A stretch of DNA of 64,000 bases from Filimonas sp. (GCA_017306865.1 JAFKHH010000026.1:1-64000), one strand, 5' to 3'. Shown: positions 44,752 to 54,685, counted from the first letter of the stretch. Numbers and translations are program-made. The notes: generated from the sequence alone by a model not told the origin.

Positions 44752-47700
44752 ATGAGATTGTACTTGCCCTTGTTAGCATTCATGCTAACCTGTACCGCAG
44801 TAGCTGCATTTTCTCAAACGGCACCTGTAAAAGGTAAGGTGACGGATGAGAACGGAAAACCTCTTTCGAATGTCGTAGTCTCTGTAAAAAATGGCAAAAT
44901 AATGGCCATCACAAAAGACGATGGTTCTTACGCCCTGAACGCACGCAGCAAAAATGATACACTCATTATTACATTTACCGGCTACTCCAAGGCCGAGATC
45001 GGTCTGAACGGCAGGAGCGTAGTAGATGTTTCATTAACGCCATCATCCACCAACCTGCAGGATGTAATAGTTGTATCTGCTATGGGTGTAAACAAGACAG
45101 CCGCATCAGTAACGTATGCTTCACAAACAATTAACCCTGATAACCTCACGGAAGCGAGGGATGTAAATTTTTTAAATACATTAAACGGTAAAGTAGCCGG
45201 CCTGCAGGTAACCGGTACAGGCCAGCCTGGCGGTTCTGCACGTTTAACATTGCGTGGTGATAACTCACTTACCGGAAACAACCAGCCATTATTTGTAGTA
45301 GATGGTGTACCTATTGCCAACAGCCAGGGCGATGGTGGTAAAGGTGCGGAAAATGGCAGCGGCTTTTTAGATTATGGCAATGGCGCAGCAGACATTAACC
45401 CGGATGATATAGAATCAATCACTGTATTGAAAGGGCCAAACGCAGCCGCGCTGTATGGCTCCAAAGCATCTAACGGCGCTATTCTGATCACAACGAAAAA
45501 AGGAAAGCCGGGTGGTGATAACACACTGGGCCTCTCACTCAACCAGAATGTAATGTTCTATACCATTACACAGTTTCCCGAATATCAGAACGTGTATGGT
45601 GAAGGTGCTAATGCAAGGCTGGTTACAAACCCCGCCACGCTGATCGTACCTGGTACAGGCGCTGTAAACATGGGCTCCAGTGCACAAAGCTGGGGTATGC
45701 CAATGCTGGGACAGCCGATCAATAACTTTGCCGGACAGCCTATTCCGGGTGGCTATGTGCCACAACCTAACAATGTGCGTGACCTCTATCAAAACAGTGC
45801 AACAAGCACTACCAATGCATCTATAGGCAAGTCAGATGCTATATCCGCATTCAGGGTGTCTTATACTTTCACTAAAGGAAATGATGCCATAGACAACATT
45901 AACCTGAAAAAGAAACACAACCTGAATCTGACAGGATCAAGGAAGTTTGGCAAGCGTGTAACAATAGATGCACGACTGGCTTATACATATGATGATACAA
46001 AGAACAGGATGACGAAAAACCTCGACCCGGGAAACCCGTTGGCATCGTATGTTTACCTCACACGCAGTACACCTATCTCAGCATTCACGCCATATAAAGA
46101 TGCGAATGGAAACTCCATTGCATTAGGACAAATAACAGATACAGAAAATCCTTATTGGTCTATTTATGCAAACTCTAATGAAGATGCGCACTCTCGTATC
46201 ATTGGTGGTGTGACTGCAACAGTAGAGCTGGCTAAAGACCTGCGTTTCAGAGGACAGGTAGTAACAGACATGAACTATGGCGATCTGTATGTATATAAAG
46301 AATTAGGCTCTAAGAAAACGCCATTGGGTTCTTACAACAACCAGATGCAGCGCGACCAGAACTGGTACTATGAAGGGATCCTTACCTATAATAAGAAACT
46401 GAGTTCAAATTTTAACCTGAACTTATTAGCAGGCGCCAGCTTACAGGATAACAATTCATTGATAAGAGGCGCAGCCATCAGTGCTTTACTGGTACATGAA
46501 ATGCCAAGCATCAGCAATGCGAATACAACGCCAACCGCATTTGAATCCCTGGTACGTACCAAGCAGCAATCAGTGTATGGTAGTGCAACTATCGGTTACC
46601 AGGACTTCTTATACCTGGATGCGACTGCACGTAACGAATGGTCATCAACGTTGCCGATGAATAACAACTCATTCTTTTATCCATCAGTAGGTATGAGCTT
46701 TATCTTCTCCCGTTTTATACGCCCAAACAAAATACTGACCAGTGGTAAACTAAGAGTGAACTATGCTAAAGTGGGCGGAAGTACACAAGCATACCAGTTG
46801 CTGAATACATACCAGTCCGGCGGTATCTTCTTAGGTAATCCTTACCTGAGCTATACACAGGATCTGAAAAATGCAAACATTAAACCGGAACAAACCACAT
46901 CAAGAGAAATTGGCCTGGACATCTCATTGTTCAAATCAAGATTGAACCTGACAGGTACGTATTACTCAAATAATACCATTAACCAGATCATCAGGGCTAC
47001 AACAGCTTATGAAACGGGCTTCAATTCCAGGATTGTAAACGCAGGTGAAATTCAGAACAAAGGCCTGGAGTTAACGGCTAACTACACTGCAATGCAAACC
47101 AAGAAAGTAAAGTGGACTGTATTCGCAAACTATGCAAACAATAAAAACCTGGTAGTGTCTTTATTGCCGGGTGTGAACAGGCTGGTGCTAGGCGGTAACC
47201 TCGGTGCTACCGTGTCAGCAACAGTAGGGCAGCCATTTGGCCTCATTACAGGTACAGCTCCTTACAAAGTAGGTGATACAATACTGGTGGGTACGAACGG
47301 CAGAAACATTGCAGACCCTAATGTGATTGCAGGTATAGGCCGTCCGAAATTTACCGGTGCGCTGGGTACTTCAGTAAAAGTAGGCCGCTTCGATTTCCAG
47401 GTAACAGCAACGATCAGGTGGGGTGGTAGCTTGTACTCTGCATCTTATGGCCGGGCCATGTTTGCCGGTACTACAGTTAAAAGCCTGGATGGAAGAGATG
47501 AGTGGCTGTTCAGCAATTTTATTCTTAACGAAAACCCTAGCGAAAGACAGAACATCGGTCAGACAGTTGGTACAACTGTTACACGCTACTGGGATTCACT
47601 TCGTGTAAAAGGCCTTGCTTATCCAAATGCTTACCTGGCAAAAACAGATCCGGTAACAGGTGCATTGGTATATGATAAAAATGGCCGCCTCATGGTAGGT

Positions 47701-48033
47701 TCAAAAAGTGTAGGCTGGGTATATCCACAGTTGGTAAATGGTAATGACAAAGTAACGAATGACGTGCCATATCTCACTTTCGACGCAAGTTCTATCAAGA
47801 TCAGTGAAGTGATCATTGGATACACGGTAGACCCGCAGTTACTGCGCAGAACATTTGTGAAAGGCGCACGCCTTGCATTTGTAGGCAGAAACCTGTGGCA
47901 GATATTCCAGAAGACACCACTCGGCATCGATCCTGAATCAGCCAGCTCTAGTCAGAACGGTTCGTTGGGTATAGAAGCCGGAGGCTCCTTCCCGTATGCA
48001 TCGTGGGGCTTCGATCTGAAAGTGTCATTCTAA
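44752..48033 (+). CDS. susC: SusC/RagA-type TonB-linked outer-membrane transporter
   Basis: 1093 residues. Signal peptide (1-23, AFSQ), CarboxypepD_reg domain (about 25-105), plug with LRGDNSLTGNNQPLFVVDGVPI, the SusC signature region ADINPDDIESITVLKGPNAAALYGSKASNGAILITTKKG (in pieces), and a barrel ending GFDLKVSF. Length and motifs fit SusC. Together with the downstream SusD it should form the surface glycan pump, energised by TonB. It follows a 730-base leader. Being in the middle of a locus with PL8, SASA and GH99-like genes, the substrate is probably an oligosaccharide of a host or microbial glycan. The susC label is by family only. Confidence 0.93.
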   Translation: MRLYLPLLAFMLTCTAVAAFSQTAPVKGKVTDENGKPLSNVVVSVKNGKIMAITKDDGSYALNARSKNDTLIITFTGYSKAEIGLNGRSVVDVSLTPSSTNLQDVIVVSAMGVNKTAASVTYASQTINPDNLTEARDVNFLNTLNGKVAGLQVTGTGQPGGSARLTLRGDNSLTGNNQPLFVVDGVPIANSQGDGGKGAENGSGFLDYGNGAADINPDDIESITVLKGPNAAALYGSKASNGAILITTKKGKPGGDNTLGLSLNQNVMFYTITQFPEYQNVYGEGANARLVTNPATLIVPGTGAVNMGSSAQSWGMPMLGQPINNFAGQPIPGGYVPQPNNVRDLYQNSATSTTNASIGKSDAISAFRVSYTFTKGNDAIDNINLKKKHNLNLTGSRKFGKRVTIDARLAYTYDDTKNRMTKNLDPGNPLASYVYLTRSTPISAFTPYKDANGNSIALGQITDTENPYWSIYANSNEDAHSRIIGGVTATVELAKDLRFRGQVVTDMNYGDLYVYKELGSKKTPLGSYNNQMQRDQNWYYEGILTYNKKLSSNFNLNLLAGASLQDNNSLIRGAAISALLVHEMPSISNANTTPTAFESLVRTKQQSVYGSATIGYQDFLYLDATARNEWSSTLPMNNNSFFYPSVGMSFIFSRFIRPNKILTSGKLRVNYAKVGGSTQAYQLLNTYQSGGIFLGNPYLSYTQDLKNANIKPEQTTSREIGLDISLFKSRLNLTGTYYSNNTINQIIRATTAYETGFNSRIVNAGEIQNKGLELTANYTAMQTKKVKWTVFANYANNKNLVVSLLPGVNRLVLGGNLGATVSATVGQPFGLITGTAPYKVGDTILVGTNGRNIADPNVIAGIGRPKFTGALGTSVKVGRFDFQVTATIRWGGSLYSASYGRAMFAGTTVKSLDGRDEWLFSNFILNENPSERQNIGQTVGTTVTRYWDSLRVKGLAYPNAYLAKTDPVTGALVYDKNGRLMVGSKSVGWVYPQLVNGNDKVTNDVPYLTFDASSIKISEVIIGYTVDPQLLRRTFVKGARLAFVGRNLWQIFQKTPLGIDPESASSSQNGSLGIEAGGSFPYASWGFDLKVSF

Positions 48034-48056
48034 TACTAAAGCATTAAACATTCTAT

Positions 48057-49841
48057 ATGAAAAAAATATTGATAGCTTTTGTACTGCTCATCGTGTTTGG
48101 TGCTTGTACAAAGAATTTTGAAAAGCTCAATACCGATCCGACACAGTTCACCAAAGTATCGCCGGAAGCGTTGATGGAAACAGTGATCAAGCGCACCGGG
48201 GAAATGGTCGGCAGTAATGGCCTCAATGACGGTATTAACGTAAACATGTGGCAAATAGCCAACCTGGTAGAGCCGGGTGCGCGTTATGCAGCCAATGACC
48301 AGAATATCTGGAGAAACAGCTATGTGGGCATACTGGAAAACCTGGTACAATTAAACGGCCTGTATGGCAGCGATACTGCCTTTGCCAATCGCGTGCAGAT
48401 AGCTAAAATATGGCAGGCATACATTTACTCCATACTAGTTGGTTACTTTGGTCCAATACCTGTAGACCAGGCTAATAATCCTGATTATTTAAACACGATC
48501 AAGTTCCAGGATGAGGATACTGTTTATACCAAAATATTGACCATGCTTAAAACAGCATCGGACAAAATTGATGTAAACAAAACAAAGGATAAATTGACGT
48601 ATGATGTACTGTATGGTAATGGCGCGAACCAACTATTGAACTGGAAAAAATTTGCCAATACACTACGCTTAAGAATAGCGCTGCGTTGCAGAAGGAACCT
48701 TACGGCGCTGGCAGAAACACATATCCGGGAAGTAATGGGCAATGAAAGTTTGCTTATTGCCAATGAAACAGAAACAGCAAAAGTCGTTTTTGAGAATGTG
48801 AACAATAATGAGAACCCCTATTATCGCGTGTTTACCAAAAACCCATACACGCTTACGTTTCCTAAGTTGCCTGAAATGCTCTTTACGTATTTCAGAACAT
48901 ATAAAGACCCGCGCATCGATTACTATTTCGATTCTGTAAAAACAATTGCCAACAGGTATATACTCACAGATACCCTGACCAGCACGGGAGATGATTCGTT
49001 ACGTATAGTAACATATCCTATTCCGCACTATGGACTGGTAAAGTCAAGTACTAAACTACCAGGATGGACTGCCATAGCAGGACAAACAGATCCAATGGCG
49101 CAGAACGTAAACGTATTTTCAAATCTTGCATCAGCTATTGTAACCAATCCTGCACGCCCCATTATTGTGCTGTCTTATGCAGAAGCGCAGTTTCTGAAAG
49201 CAGAAGCCGCACAGTTAGGGTTAGGAGGCGCGCAGTCTCCGCAAACCTATTACAACATGGGGATCGATGCCAACTTCGCATTCTGGGGCATCAGCGCATC
49301 CGTACGCGATGCATATAAAAATGTGGACGGTGTAAAATGGGGGACTACTCCTGTAAATACATTCAAAAACTATATCAATATCTGTGGTACAGACCTGCCG
49401 GCAGGAGATATATACAAGATCTATTTTCAATCATACCTGAACTGTTTTCCTGATCAGCCATTTGATGCGTGGTGCCTGCAACGCCAGACACGTGTATTGC
49501 AGTTGTCTCCGCACACCAACCCAGGCTTCTCTGGTTTGATCTTCCAGGATGTACCGGACAGGGGGCAATACACACCAAGCATACTGGCGCAAAACCCGGG
49601 TGGTTACCAGTCAGCGCTAGACCTACTAGGTATCAACAATACCAATATTGAAACTACTAATCCGTATGTGAAATTGAAATTTGAAGTGCCATATACTATA
49701 CCTGACTGGAATGCGCGTCCCGCTGCGTACAATTACGCATACATTCAGAAATGGTACGGTACTACAATACAGCAACTCAACGCGGCAGCAGCTGCAGGTG
49801 GTTTTACCAACCTGGTGAAGATTACTAAAACGTATAAATAA
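48057..49841 (+). CDS. susD: SusD/RagB-type surface glycan-binding lipoprotein
   Basis: 594 residues, 23 bases after susC. Lipobox FGACT with Cys17. N-terminal NFEKLNTDPTQFTKVSPEALM and helical TPR-like segments (about 60-250) precede the binding region; FKNYINI, DQPFDAWCLQRQTR and GFSGLIFQDVPDRGQYTPSILAQN are blocks of the SusD/RagB 'nutrient-binding outer-membrane lipoprotein' type. The protein lids the SusC barrel on the cell surface and captures oligosaccharides. Stop at 49841, and the next gene starts 5 bases on, so SusC-SusD-GH99-like are one operon. Confidence 0.92.
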   Translation: MKKILIAFVLLIVFGACTKNFEKLNTDPTQFTKVSPEALMETVIKRTGEMVGSNGLNDGINVNMWQIANLVEPGARYAANDQNIWRNSYVGILENLVQLNGLYGSDTAFANRVQIAKIWQAYIYSILVGYFGPIPVDQANNPDYLNTIKFQDEDTVYTKILTMLKTASDKIDVNKTKDKLTYDVLYGNGANQLLNWKKFANTLRLRIALRCRRNLTALAETHIREVMGNESLLIANETETAKVVFENVNNNENPYYRVFTKNPYTLTFPKLPEMLFTYFRTYKDPRIDYYFDSVKTIANRYILTDTLTSTGDDSLRIVTYPIPHYGLVKSSTKLPGWTAIAGQTDPMAQNVNVFSNLASAIVTNPARPIIVLSYAEAQFLKAEAAQLGLGGAQSPQTYYNMGIDANFAFWGISASVRDAYKNVDGVKWGTTPVNTFKNYINICGTDLPAGDIYKIYFQSYLNCFPDQPFDAWCLQRQTRVLQLSPHTNPGFSGLIFQDVPDRGQYTPSILAQNPGGYQSALDLLGINNTNIETTNPYVKLKFEVPYTIPDWNARPAAYNYAYIQKWYGTTIQQLNAAAAAGGFTNLVKITKTYK

Positions 49842-49846
49842 GTCGT

Positions 49847-50959
49847 ATGAAAAATATTAAGTTCAGCTTCATTGCACTCTGCATGGCAGCAGCATTTGCT
49901 TCCTGTAAAAGAGGTGACAACGGGCCTTCTGTAGATGATAATATTTTAAATTACCAGATACCTGATGTGCCGGTAACGCAGGACTATGTAGTTGGTGCAT
50001 TTTACTATAACACAGGCAGCACCTTTAATGCAAATATTACAGAAGTGCCTGTGGTAGGTAAATATACTATGCCAAATGGGGTAGTGCCGCCTGCTGTTAT
50101 GAGCAAGCATATAGAATATGCGGGCAAAGCAGGATTAGATTATTTCACTTTTATGTATCGCTCGCCAAACAGGGATGTAAACAACTTTAAGTCTGATTCA
50201 GCAGTGATCAAATCCTTCAAAGATGCCAATACAACGGCCAATATGAAGTATGCACTCGCATACAACTTTAACCCGGGTACGTTTGGTATAACAACAACCT
50301 CTCCCTTGGAGAATGATGCAACCAAACTGGAGCAGTTCATGCAGGATGTAATACGCATGGTGCCATACTTTAAAGAGGCCAACTATATGAAAGTAAATGG
50401 CAAAGCCTTGTTTTATCTTATGAATGCCTTCAACCTGTATTCAAACAATAACCCGCAGATCTATGCTACATTGCGCACCAGGTTGTCAGCATTGGGCGTA
50501 GAGCTGTACATAGTAGGTATGCAGGAAAGATGGTCGCCTCCGGCAAGATACCCGTTCCGTTTTCAGAACTGTGTAGATGCTATTTATCATCAGACTTACT
50601 CACAGGTAAACGATTGGGACAGGTGGTACCTGTTGCCACAGACAATGGATCAAAACTGGAAGTATTCAAAACAATGGTTTGCAGACAACATCAAGGTTGA
50701 TTATGTACCAAATATTTCACCTGCATATAGCTGGAAAATATTAAGCCCTACATCTGTTAACCCGGAATACCCAAGAACAGATAACGGCGCCATGTATAAA
50801 AAACTGTGTAATGTAGCCAAGCTGAATGCCAGCAGTACAACACGGCTGATCCTGATCGACTCCTGGAACAAGTGGGATGAAGATATGCAACTGGAGCCAG
50901 CACAAAGCTATGGGGAGTCTTACCTGGATATGACGAAAAAACAATTTAAGAAACAATAA
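49847..50959 (+). CDS. GH99-like (WbsX / endo-alpha-mannosidase-related) lipoprotein
   Basis: 370 residues. Lipobox FASC with Cys20. Residues about 45-360 match the WbsX/GH99-like domain: VVGAFYYNTG (first strand, replacing 'YYPQFH'), GLDYFTFMYRSPNRDVN, FKDANTTANMKYALAYNF, GKALFYLMNAF, IDSWNKWDEDMQLEPAQSYGESYL, the last being the family's clearest block (NxWNxWxExxxLEP). Known GH99 enzymes cut alpha-mannosides, including endo-mannan. Whether this member is catalytic is unknown; no acid/base pair is assigned. It lies 5 bases after susD and surely belongs to the same transcript. Confidence 0.82.
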   Translation: MKNIKFSFIALCMAAAFASCKRGDNGPSVDDNILNYQIPDVPVTQDYVVGAFYYNTGSTFNANITEVPVVGKYTMPNGVVPPAVMSKHIEYAGKAGLDYFTFMYRSPNRDVNNFKSDSAVIKSFKDANTTANMKYALAYNFNPGTFGITTTSPLENDATKLEQFMQDVIRMVPYFKEANYMKVNGKALFYLMNAFNLYSNNNPQIYATLRTRLSALGVELYIVGMQERWSPPARYPFRFQNCVDAIYHQTYSQVNDWDRWYLLPQTMDQNWKYSKQWFADNIKVDYVPNISPAYSWKILSPTSVNPEYPRTDNGAMYKKLCNVAKLNASSTTRLILIDSWNKWDEDMQLEPAQSYGESYLDMTKKQFKKQ

Positions 50960-51101
50960 TTAAGTGGCTCGATGAATGCATGAATGCGCGGAACTATTTC
51001 TGCGCATTCTGCGTTTTAAACACATAGACAAGCCGCTGCGTGACATACTCACCGCAGAGGCGCAGAGAACGGAGAGTGCCGCAGAGTCAACTGTCTTTTA
51101 T

Positions 51102-51475
51102 GATATTGCTGCTCGCGGAAAACACGGAAACCGCGGAATGAGAATTTATCATCCTAATAGTTCGTCCTTTATAAACCTTATATACATTATCTACCTTATA
51201 AACTTTTCCAACCTCTGCGTTCTTTGCGATATTACTGCTCGCGGAAAACACGGAAGTCGCGGAATGAGAATTTGTCATCCCAATAGTTCTTTCTTTATAA
51301 ACCATATATACTTTATGTACCCTATAAACTTTTCCAGCCTCTGCGTGCGCTCTGCGTTCTTTGCGATATTACTGCTCGCGGAAAACACAGAAACCCGGAA
51401 TGAGAGTTTATCATCCCAATAGTTCTTTCTTTATAAACCTTATATACATTATCTACTTTATAAACTTCCCAGCCT
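51102..51475. repeat. Three tandem ~126-137 bp repeats in the 50960-51727 intergenic region
   Basis: Units begin at 51102, 51228 and 51365 with GATATT(G/A)CTGCTCGCGGAA and run through CACGGAA, GGAATGAGA, CATC(C/C)TAATAGTTC, TTTATAAACC, TATATAC and ACTTTTCCAGCCTCTGCG. The third is truncated. The 768-base region contains no supported gene; the 148-residue ORF crossing it is repeat-derived. A small hairpin GCCACT/AGTGGC (51633-51650) lies further down. Confidence 0.75.
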
Positions 51476-51624
51476 AGCTCATCTCAAATTTCAAATCATA
51501 AATCTCAAATTCCTTAATTAACCTCTCCGTTAGCACTTAATTAACCGCCTCCGCATAGCTTGTGCTTGTTGATTTGGAACTGGTGTGTTGTATTTCATCA
51601 CCATTAAACAAATGATATGCTTGC

Positions 51625-51650
51625 CCCTCACTGCCACTCGCCATAGTGGC
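51625..51650. repeat. Palindrome related to the 39.7 kb pair
   Basis: CCCTCACTGCCACTCG-CCATAGTGGC: GCCACT (51633-51638) pairs with AGTGGC (51645-51650). The left half matches the context of the palindromes at 39756 and 39802 (C-TT-CATTGCC--TCG). It is about 80 bases before the ATG of the GH71/99 protein. Confidence 0.45.
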
Positions 51651-51727
51651 TGCACCCACGTGCATATACATGTTTCGCCATCGGAACAATGAATAACTAC
51701 TCATTTACTTCATCCAAAATTGTTACA

Positions 51728-53263
51728 ATGAAAAACGTAATCACGCAAAACCGATTTTCATTCCTGCTCTTATTAACTATTTTTTCTCTTACATCCTGCA
51801 AGCGTTCTATGGACGTATTGCAGCCAACTGCACAACAAACAGCTACCACGTCCGGTGTGCAACCATTACTGTCACCTGCTGGTGATATTGTAGGCAAAGT
51901 CGTAGCCGGCTACCAGGGATGGTTTGGCGCTGGCGGCGATGGCTCTCCGCTCAACTCATGGCAGCATGGCAATCTTGAGTGCTGGCCCGAAGTGACCGAA
52001 TATCTTAATACTTATGCGGGCGCTGTGTTCAACCAGGCAGGTGTAGTACAGCCCGCTTACAGTGGCAATTTAGGTAACGGGCAACCTGCAAAAATGTTTT
52101 CCTCCTGGTCTTCGCAAACAGTTGCTAAACACTTTCAGTGGATGCAGCAATACGGAGTTGATTGTGCTGCGCTGCAACGTTTCGGCAGTTATCTAACCGG
52201 TGGTGCAAAAAAAGATTTCTTTGACCAGGTAGTTGCCAAAGCAAGAAACTCTGCGGAAGTATATGGACGCAAGTTTTACATTATGTATGATTGTACAGCT
52301 ACGACTAACTGCGAAGATGACTGGACAAACTATATGCAGACACATACAAACTCTTCTGCTTATGCAAGACAAAACGGGAAACCAGTCGTATGCTTCTGGG
52401 GAGTAGGTAAGTCTGACCGTGGCGCCATAGCAGACTGGGTTACCAAGATCAATTGGTTTAAAGCACATGGCTGTTATGTGATTGGCGGTGTATTGCAAGG
52501 CTGGCGCGGAGGTACAGATATGTCTGCCTACAATGCCTGCGACATGATCATGCCGTGGATGGTAGGACGTACAACCAACTTCCAGACATGGTACACAGAT
52601 GACCTTACTTATTGTAATGCACACAATCTCGATTACCAGGCAGACATTTATCCGGGCACAGCCTTCTACAATACCAACGGTGCCAGTTCGCCAAAGAACC
52701 AGATACCGCGGTTGCATGGCGATTTTATGTGGTCACAGTTTGCCGCTGCTAAAAATGCAGGCGTACAAAGTGTTTATATCTCCATGTTTGATGAGCTGAA
52801 TGAGGCTACGCAGATTATGAAGACGGCAGAGTCTAGCGCTACTATTCCCGCAGGCAAGTATTTTCTTACACTGGATGCTGATGGCGTAGCCTGCTCTTCC
52901 GATTTCTATTTACGTCTTACCGGTGATGGTAGTAAGATGGTAAAAGGCCTGCTGCCTTATGTAGCATCGCACCCAACCCCACACACTGTAAGCGGAGGTG
53001 TTACGTTTTATGAAAGCGCCAGCTATGCAGGCGCCGCAAGCCAGGTATTGCCTGTAGGCAATTACACCATGTCACAGCTTGCCGCACGAGGCATGCCGAA
53101 CGACTGGGCCTCCTCTGTAAAAGTGCCGGCAGGCCGTACGCTTATTATGTATGCGGATGATAATTTCGCCGGTACATCATGGACCGTAACGGCAGATACG
53201 CCTAACCTGGGCACGCTCAGCCCGACAGCCAATGATAAAGTGTCGTCTGTGAAAGTGCAGTAA
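51728..53263 (+). CDS. GH71/GH99-related lipoprotein with C-terminal beta/gamma-crystallin-like domain
   Basis: 511 residues from ATG 51728 (an upstream in-frame ATG at 51689 gives an overlong N-terminus). Lipobox SLTSC with Cys24. Residues about 50-375 fit the glycoside hydrolase family 71/99-like group: VVAGYQGWFGAGGDGSPLNSW, MFSSWSSQTVAKHFQWMQQYGVDCAALQRFG, KFYIMYDC, GVLQGWRGGTDMSAYNACDMIMPWMVGR, SVYISMFDELNEATQI, the latter with a candidate acid pair. Residues about 425-510 (VTFYESASYAGAASQVL, MPNDWASSVKVPAGRTLIMYADDNFAGTSWTV) are a beta/gamma-crystallin-type Greek-key pair, each with YES/YADDNF. Presumably a surface alpha-mannan-type endo-enzyme. Own leader of ~770 bases separates it from the susCD operon. 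Confidence 0.85.
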   Translation: MKNVITQNRFSFLLLLTIFSLTSCKRSMDVLQPTAQQTATTSGVQPLLSPAGDIVGKVVAGYQGWFGAGGDGSPLNSWQHGNLECWPEVTEYLNTYAGAVFNQAGVVQPAYSGNLGNGQPAKMFSSWSSQTVAKHFQWMQQYGVDCAALQRFGSYLTGGAKKDFFDQVVAKARNSAEVYGRKFYIMYDCTATTNCEDDWTNYMQTHTNSSAYARQNGKPVVCFWGVGKSDRGAIADWVTKINWFKAHGCYVIGGVLQGWRGGTDMSAYNACDMIMPWMVGRTTNFQTWYTDDLTYCNAHNLDYQADIYPGTAFYNTNGASSPKNQIPRLHGDFMWSQFAAAKNAGVQSVYISMFDELNEATQIMKTAESSATIPAGKYFLTLDADGVACSSDFYLRLTGDGSKMVKGLLPYVASHPTPHTVSGGVTFYESASYAGAASQVLPVGNYTMSQLAARGMPNDWASSVKVPAGRTLIMYADDNFAGTSWTVTADTPNLGTLSPTANDKVSSVKVQ

Positions 53264-53265
53264 TG

Positions 53266-53341
53266 CCACCAAGGCCGTAAGACACAAAGAAGCACCAAGA
53301 CTTGGCGTTCCTTTGTGTCTTCGTGTCTCCGAGGCACTTTT
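53266..53341. repeat. Intergenic hairpin repeat (GACACAAAG/CTTTGTGTC)
   Basis: GCCACCAAGGCCGT...GACACAAAG (53281-53289) against CTTTGTGTC (53311-53319) and CGTGTCTCCGAGGC; a palindromic 'ACCAAGGC..AAGACAC..CTTTGTGTCTTCGTGTC' unit of the kind common between Bacteroidota genes. It may end the GH71/99 transcript. Confidence 0.6.
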
Positions 53342-53423
53342 CATCCTCCAAATCCGTCCACACGTCAAAGTATTTTCTCCTGCCCCTGGCGTGAAAGTAG
53401 TTTTAACCCATAAACAAATTGTT

Positions 53424-54668
53424 ATGCTAAAACTGCTTTTTGGGGCCAATACAGCCAGTCCAGCTATTACCCCGGATACCAATACCATTTCTTATGAAGC
53501 CAGCCTCCTGGCGGGCAATACGGTAGAAAAAACAGGGGTTAGCCGCCTGCTCTTTATCGACAACCTGCGTTGGGTAATGATCATACTCGTATTAAGTATG
53601 CATGCCGCTGTAACCTATAGCCACCTGGGTAGTTGGTATTTTATGGAAAAGAGCCCGGTCAGCCAGCCGGAGATGTTCATTTTTGGTACCTACCAGGCAT
53701 GGCTACAATCCTTCTTCATGGGATTTCTCTTTTTCATCTCCGGTTATTTCGTACCCAAAGCGTATGATACGAAAGGGGCTATTAAATTTTTGAAAGATCG
53801 TGGCTACAGGCTAGGGTTACCCTTGCTCTTCTTTGTATTCATTTTGCAGCCAATTGCCATATACTGCATCTTCCTCTTCGATGCACTGGAAACAGTACCA
53901 CAGTTTACAGACCTTTATTATCACTATATCATCCGTATGAACTGGCTGGGCGGTACCGGCCCGTTGTGGTTTTGTGAAGCGCTATTGCTTTTCTGTATGG
54001 GTTATACCATATACCGCGTTATTACTAAAAAAGCAGCAATCAAAACGCCTGCATTGCCTGGTAAAAAGAAAGTATGGTTATTCATTGCCATGATTGCGAC
54101 AGGTAGTTTTTTAGTACGCATACCGTGGCCAAACGGCACCAGTTTTTACAACCTGCAATTCTGTTATTTCACCCAGTACATTTTCTTTTTTGCAGCCGGT
54201 GTAATGGCTTATAGGGGAGACTGGTTGAGAAAAATGCCGGTAGCAATGGGCAAATACTGGGCATGGACAGCAGTTATAGCAGGTATGATCTTATGGATTG
54301 CCAATATAGTCTTAGGTGGTGCACTACAAGGCAACATAACCCCATACCAGGGTGGATGGCACTGGCAAAGCCTGGTAGAGTGTTGCAGAGAGCAGTTGGT
54401 AGGAGTAGGCCTGTCGCTATTCTTTCTCGTATGGTTTCGCGAGCGGTTTAACGCGCAAGGTCCTATAGCACGCTTCTTTTCTGCCAATGCTTTTGCCGTA
54501 TATGTTTTTCATACGCCTGTAATGATTGCGCTAAGCAAAATGATCATAGGCTGGCATTTTCCACTCTTGCTAAAGTTTGTTGTGCTCACAGCTATGACTA
54601 CCGCAGTTACCTATACCTTAAGTGAACTGGTGTTGAGAAAGCTACCCTTCCTTAAAAATATCCTGTAA
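53424..54668 (+). CDS. Acyltransferase family 3 membrane protein
   Basis: 414 residues from ATG 53424 (the longer frame from 53313 starts inside the repeat). After a ~40-residue N-terminus come ten or so membrane segments. RLLFIDNLRWVMIILVLSMHAAVTYS is the family's first segment with the conserved His; FISGYFVP, GYRLGLPLLFF, TGPLWFCEALLLF and FSANAFAVYVFHTPVMI (F-H) are further hallmarks. Acyl-3 enzymes transfer acetyl or succinyl groups to sugars or lipids at the membrane. It is 160 bases downstream of the GH71/99 gene and 18 bases upstream of the kinase, possibly cotranscribed with it. Acetylation could protect or modify the cell's own glycan; that is inference. Confidence 0.87.
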   Translation: MLKLLFGANTASPAITPDTNTISYEASLLAGNTVEKTGVSRLLFIDNLRWVMIILVLSMHAAVTYSHLGSWYFMEKSPVSQPEMFIFGTYQAWLQSFFMGFLFFISGYFVPKAYDTKGAIKFLKDRGYRLGLPLLFFVFILQPIAIYCIFLFDALETVPQFTDLYYHYIIRMNWLGGTGPLWFCEALLLFCMGYTIYRVITKKAAIKTPALPGKKKVWLFIAMIATGSFLVRIPWPNGTSFYNLQFCYFTQYIFFFAAGVMAYRGDWLRKMPVAMGKYWAWTAVIAGMILWIANIVLGGALQGNITPYQGGWHWQSLVECCREQLVGVGLSLFFLVWFRERFNAQGPIARFFSANAFAVYVFHTPVMIALSKMIIGWHFPLLLKFVVLTAMTTAVTYTLSELVLRKLPFLKNIL

Positions 54669-54685
54669 CTTGTTGCCTGTAAGAA

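Noticed and set aside
50976-51422. A 148-residue ORF across the tandem repeats
   Set aside because: It is translated repeat; the composition is unlike a protein and it has no signal peptide or start context.
51102-51475. CRISPR-like array
   Set aside because: The repeats are about 130 bases and conserved throughout, with no 25-40 base repeat/spacer alternation and no Cas genes nearby.
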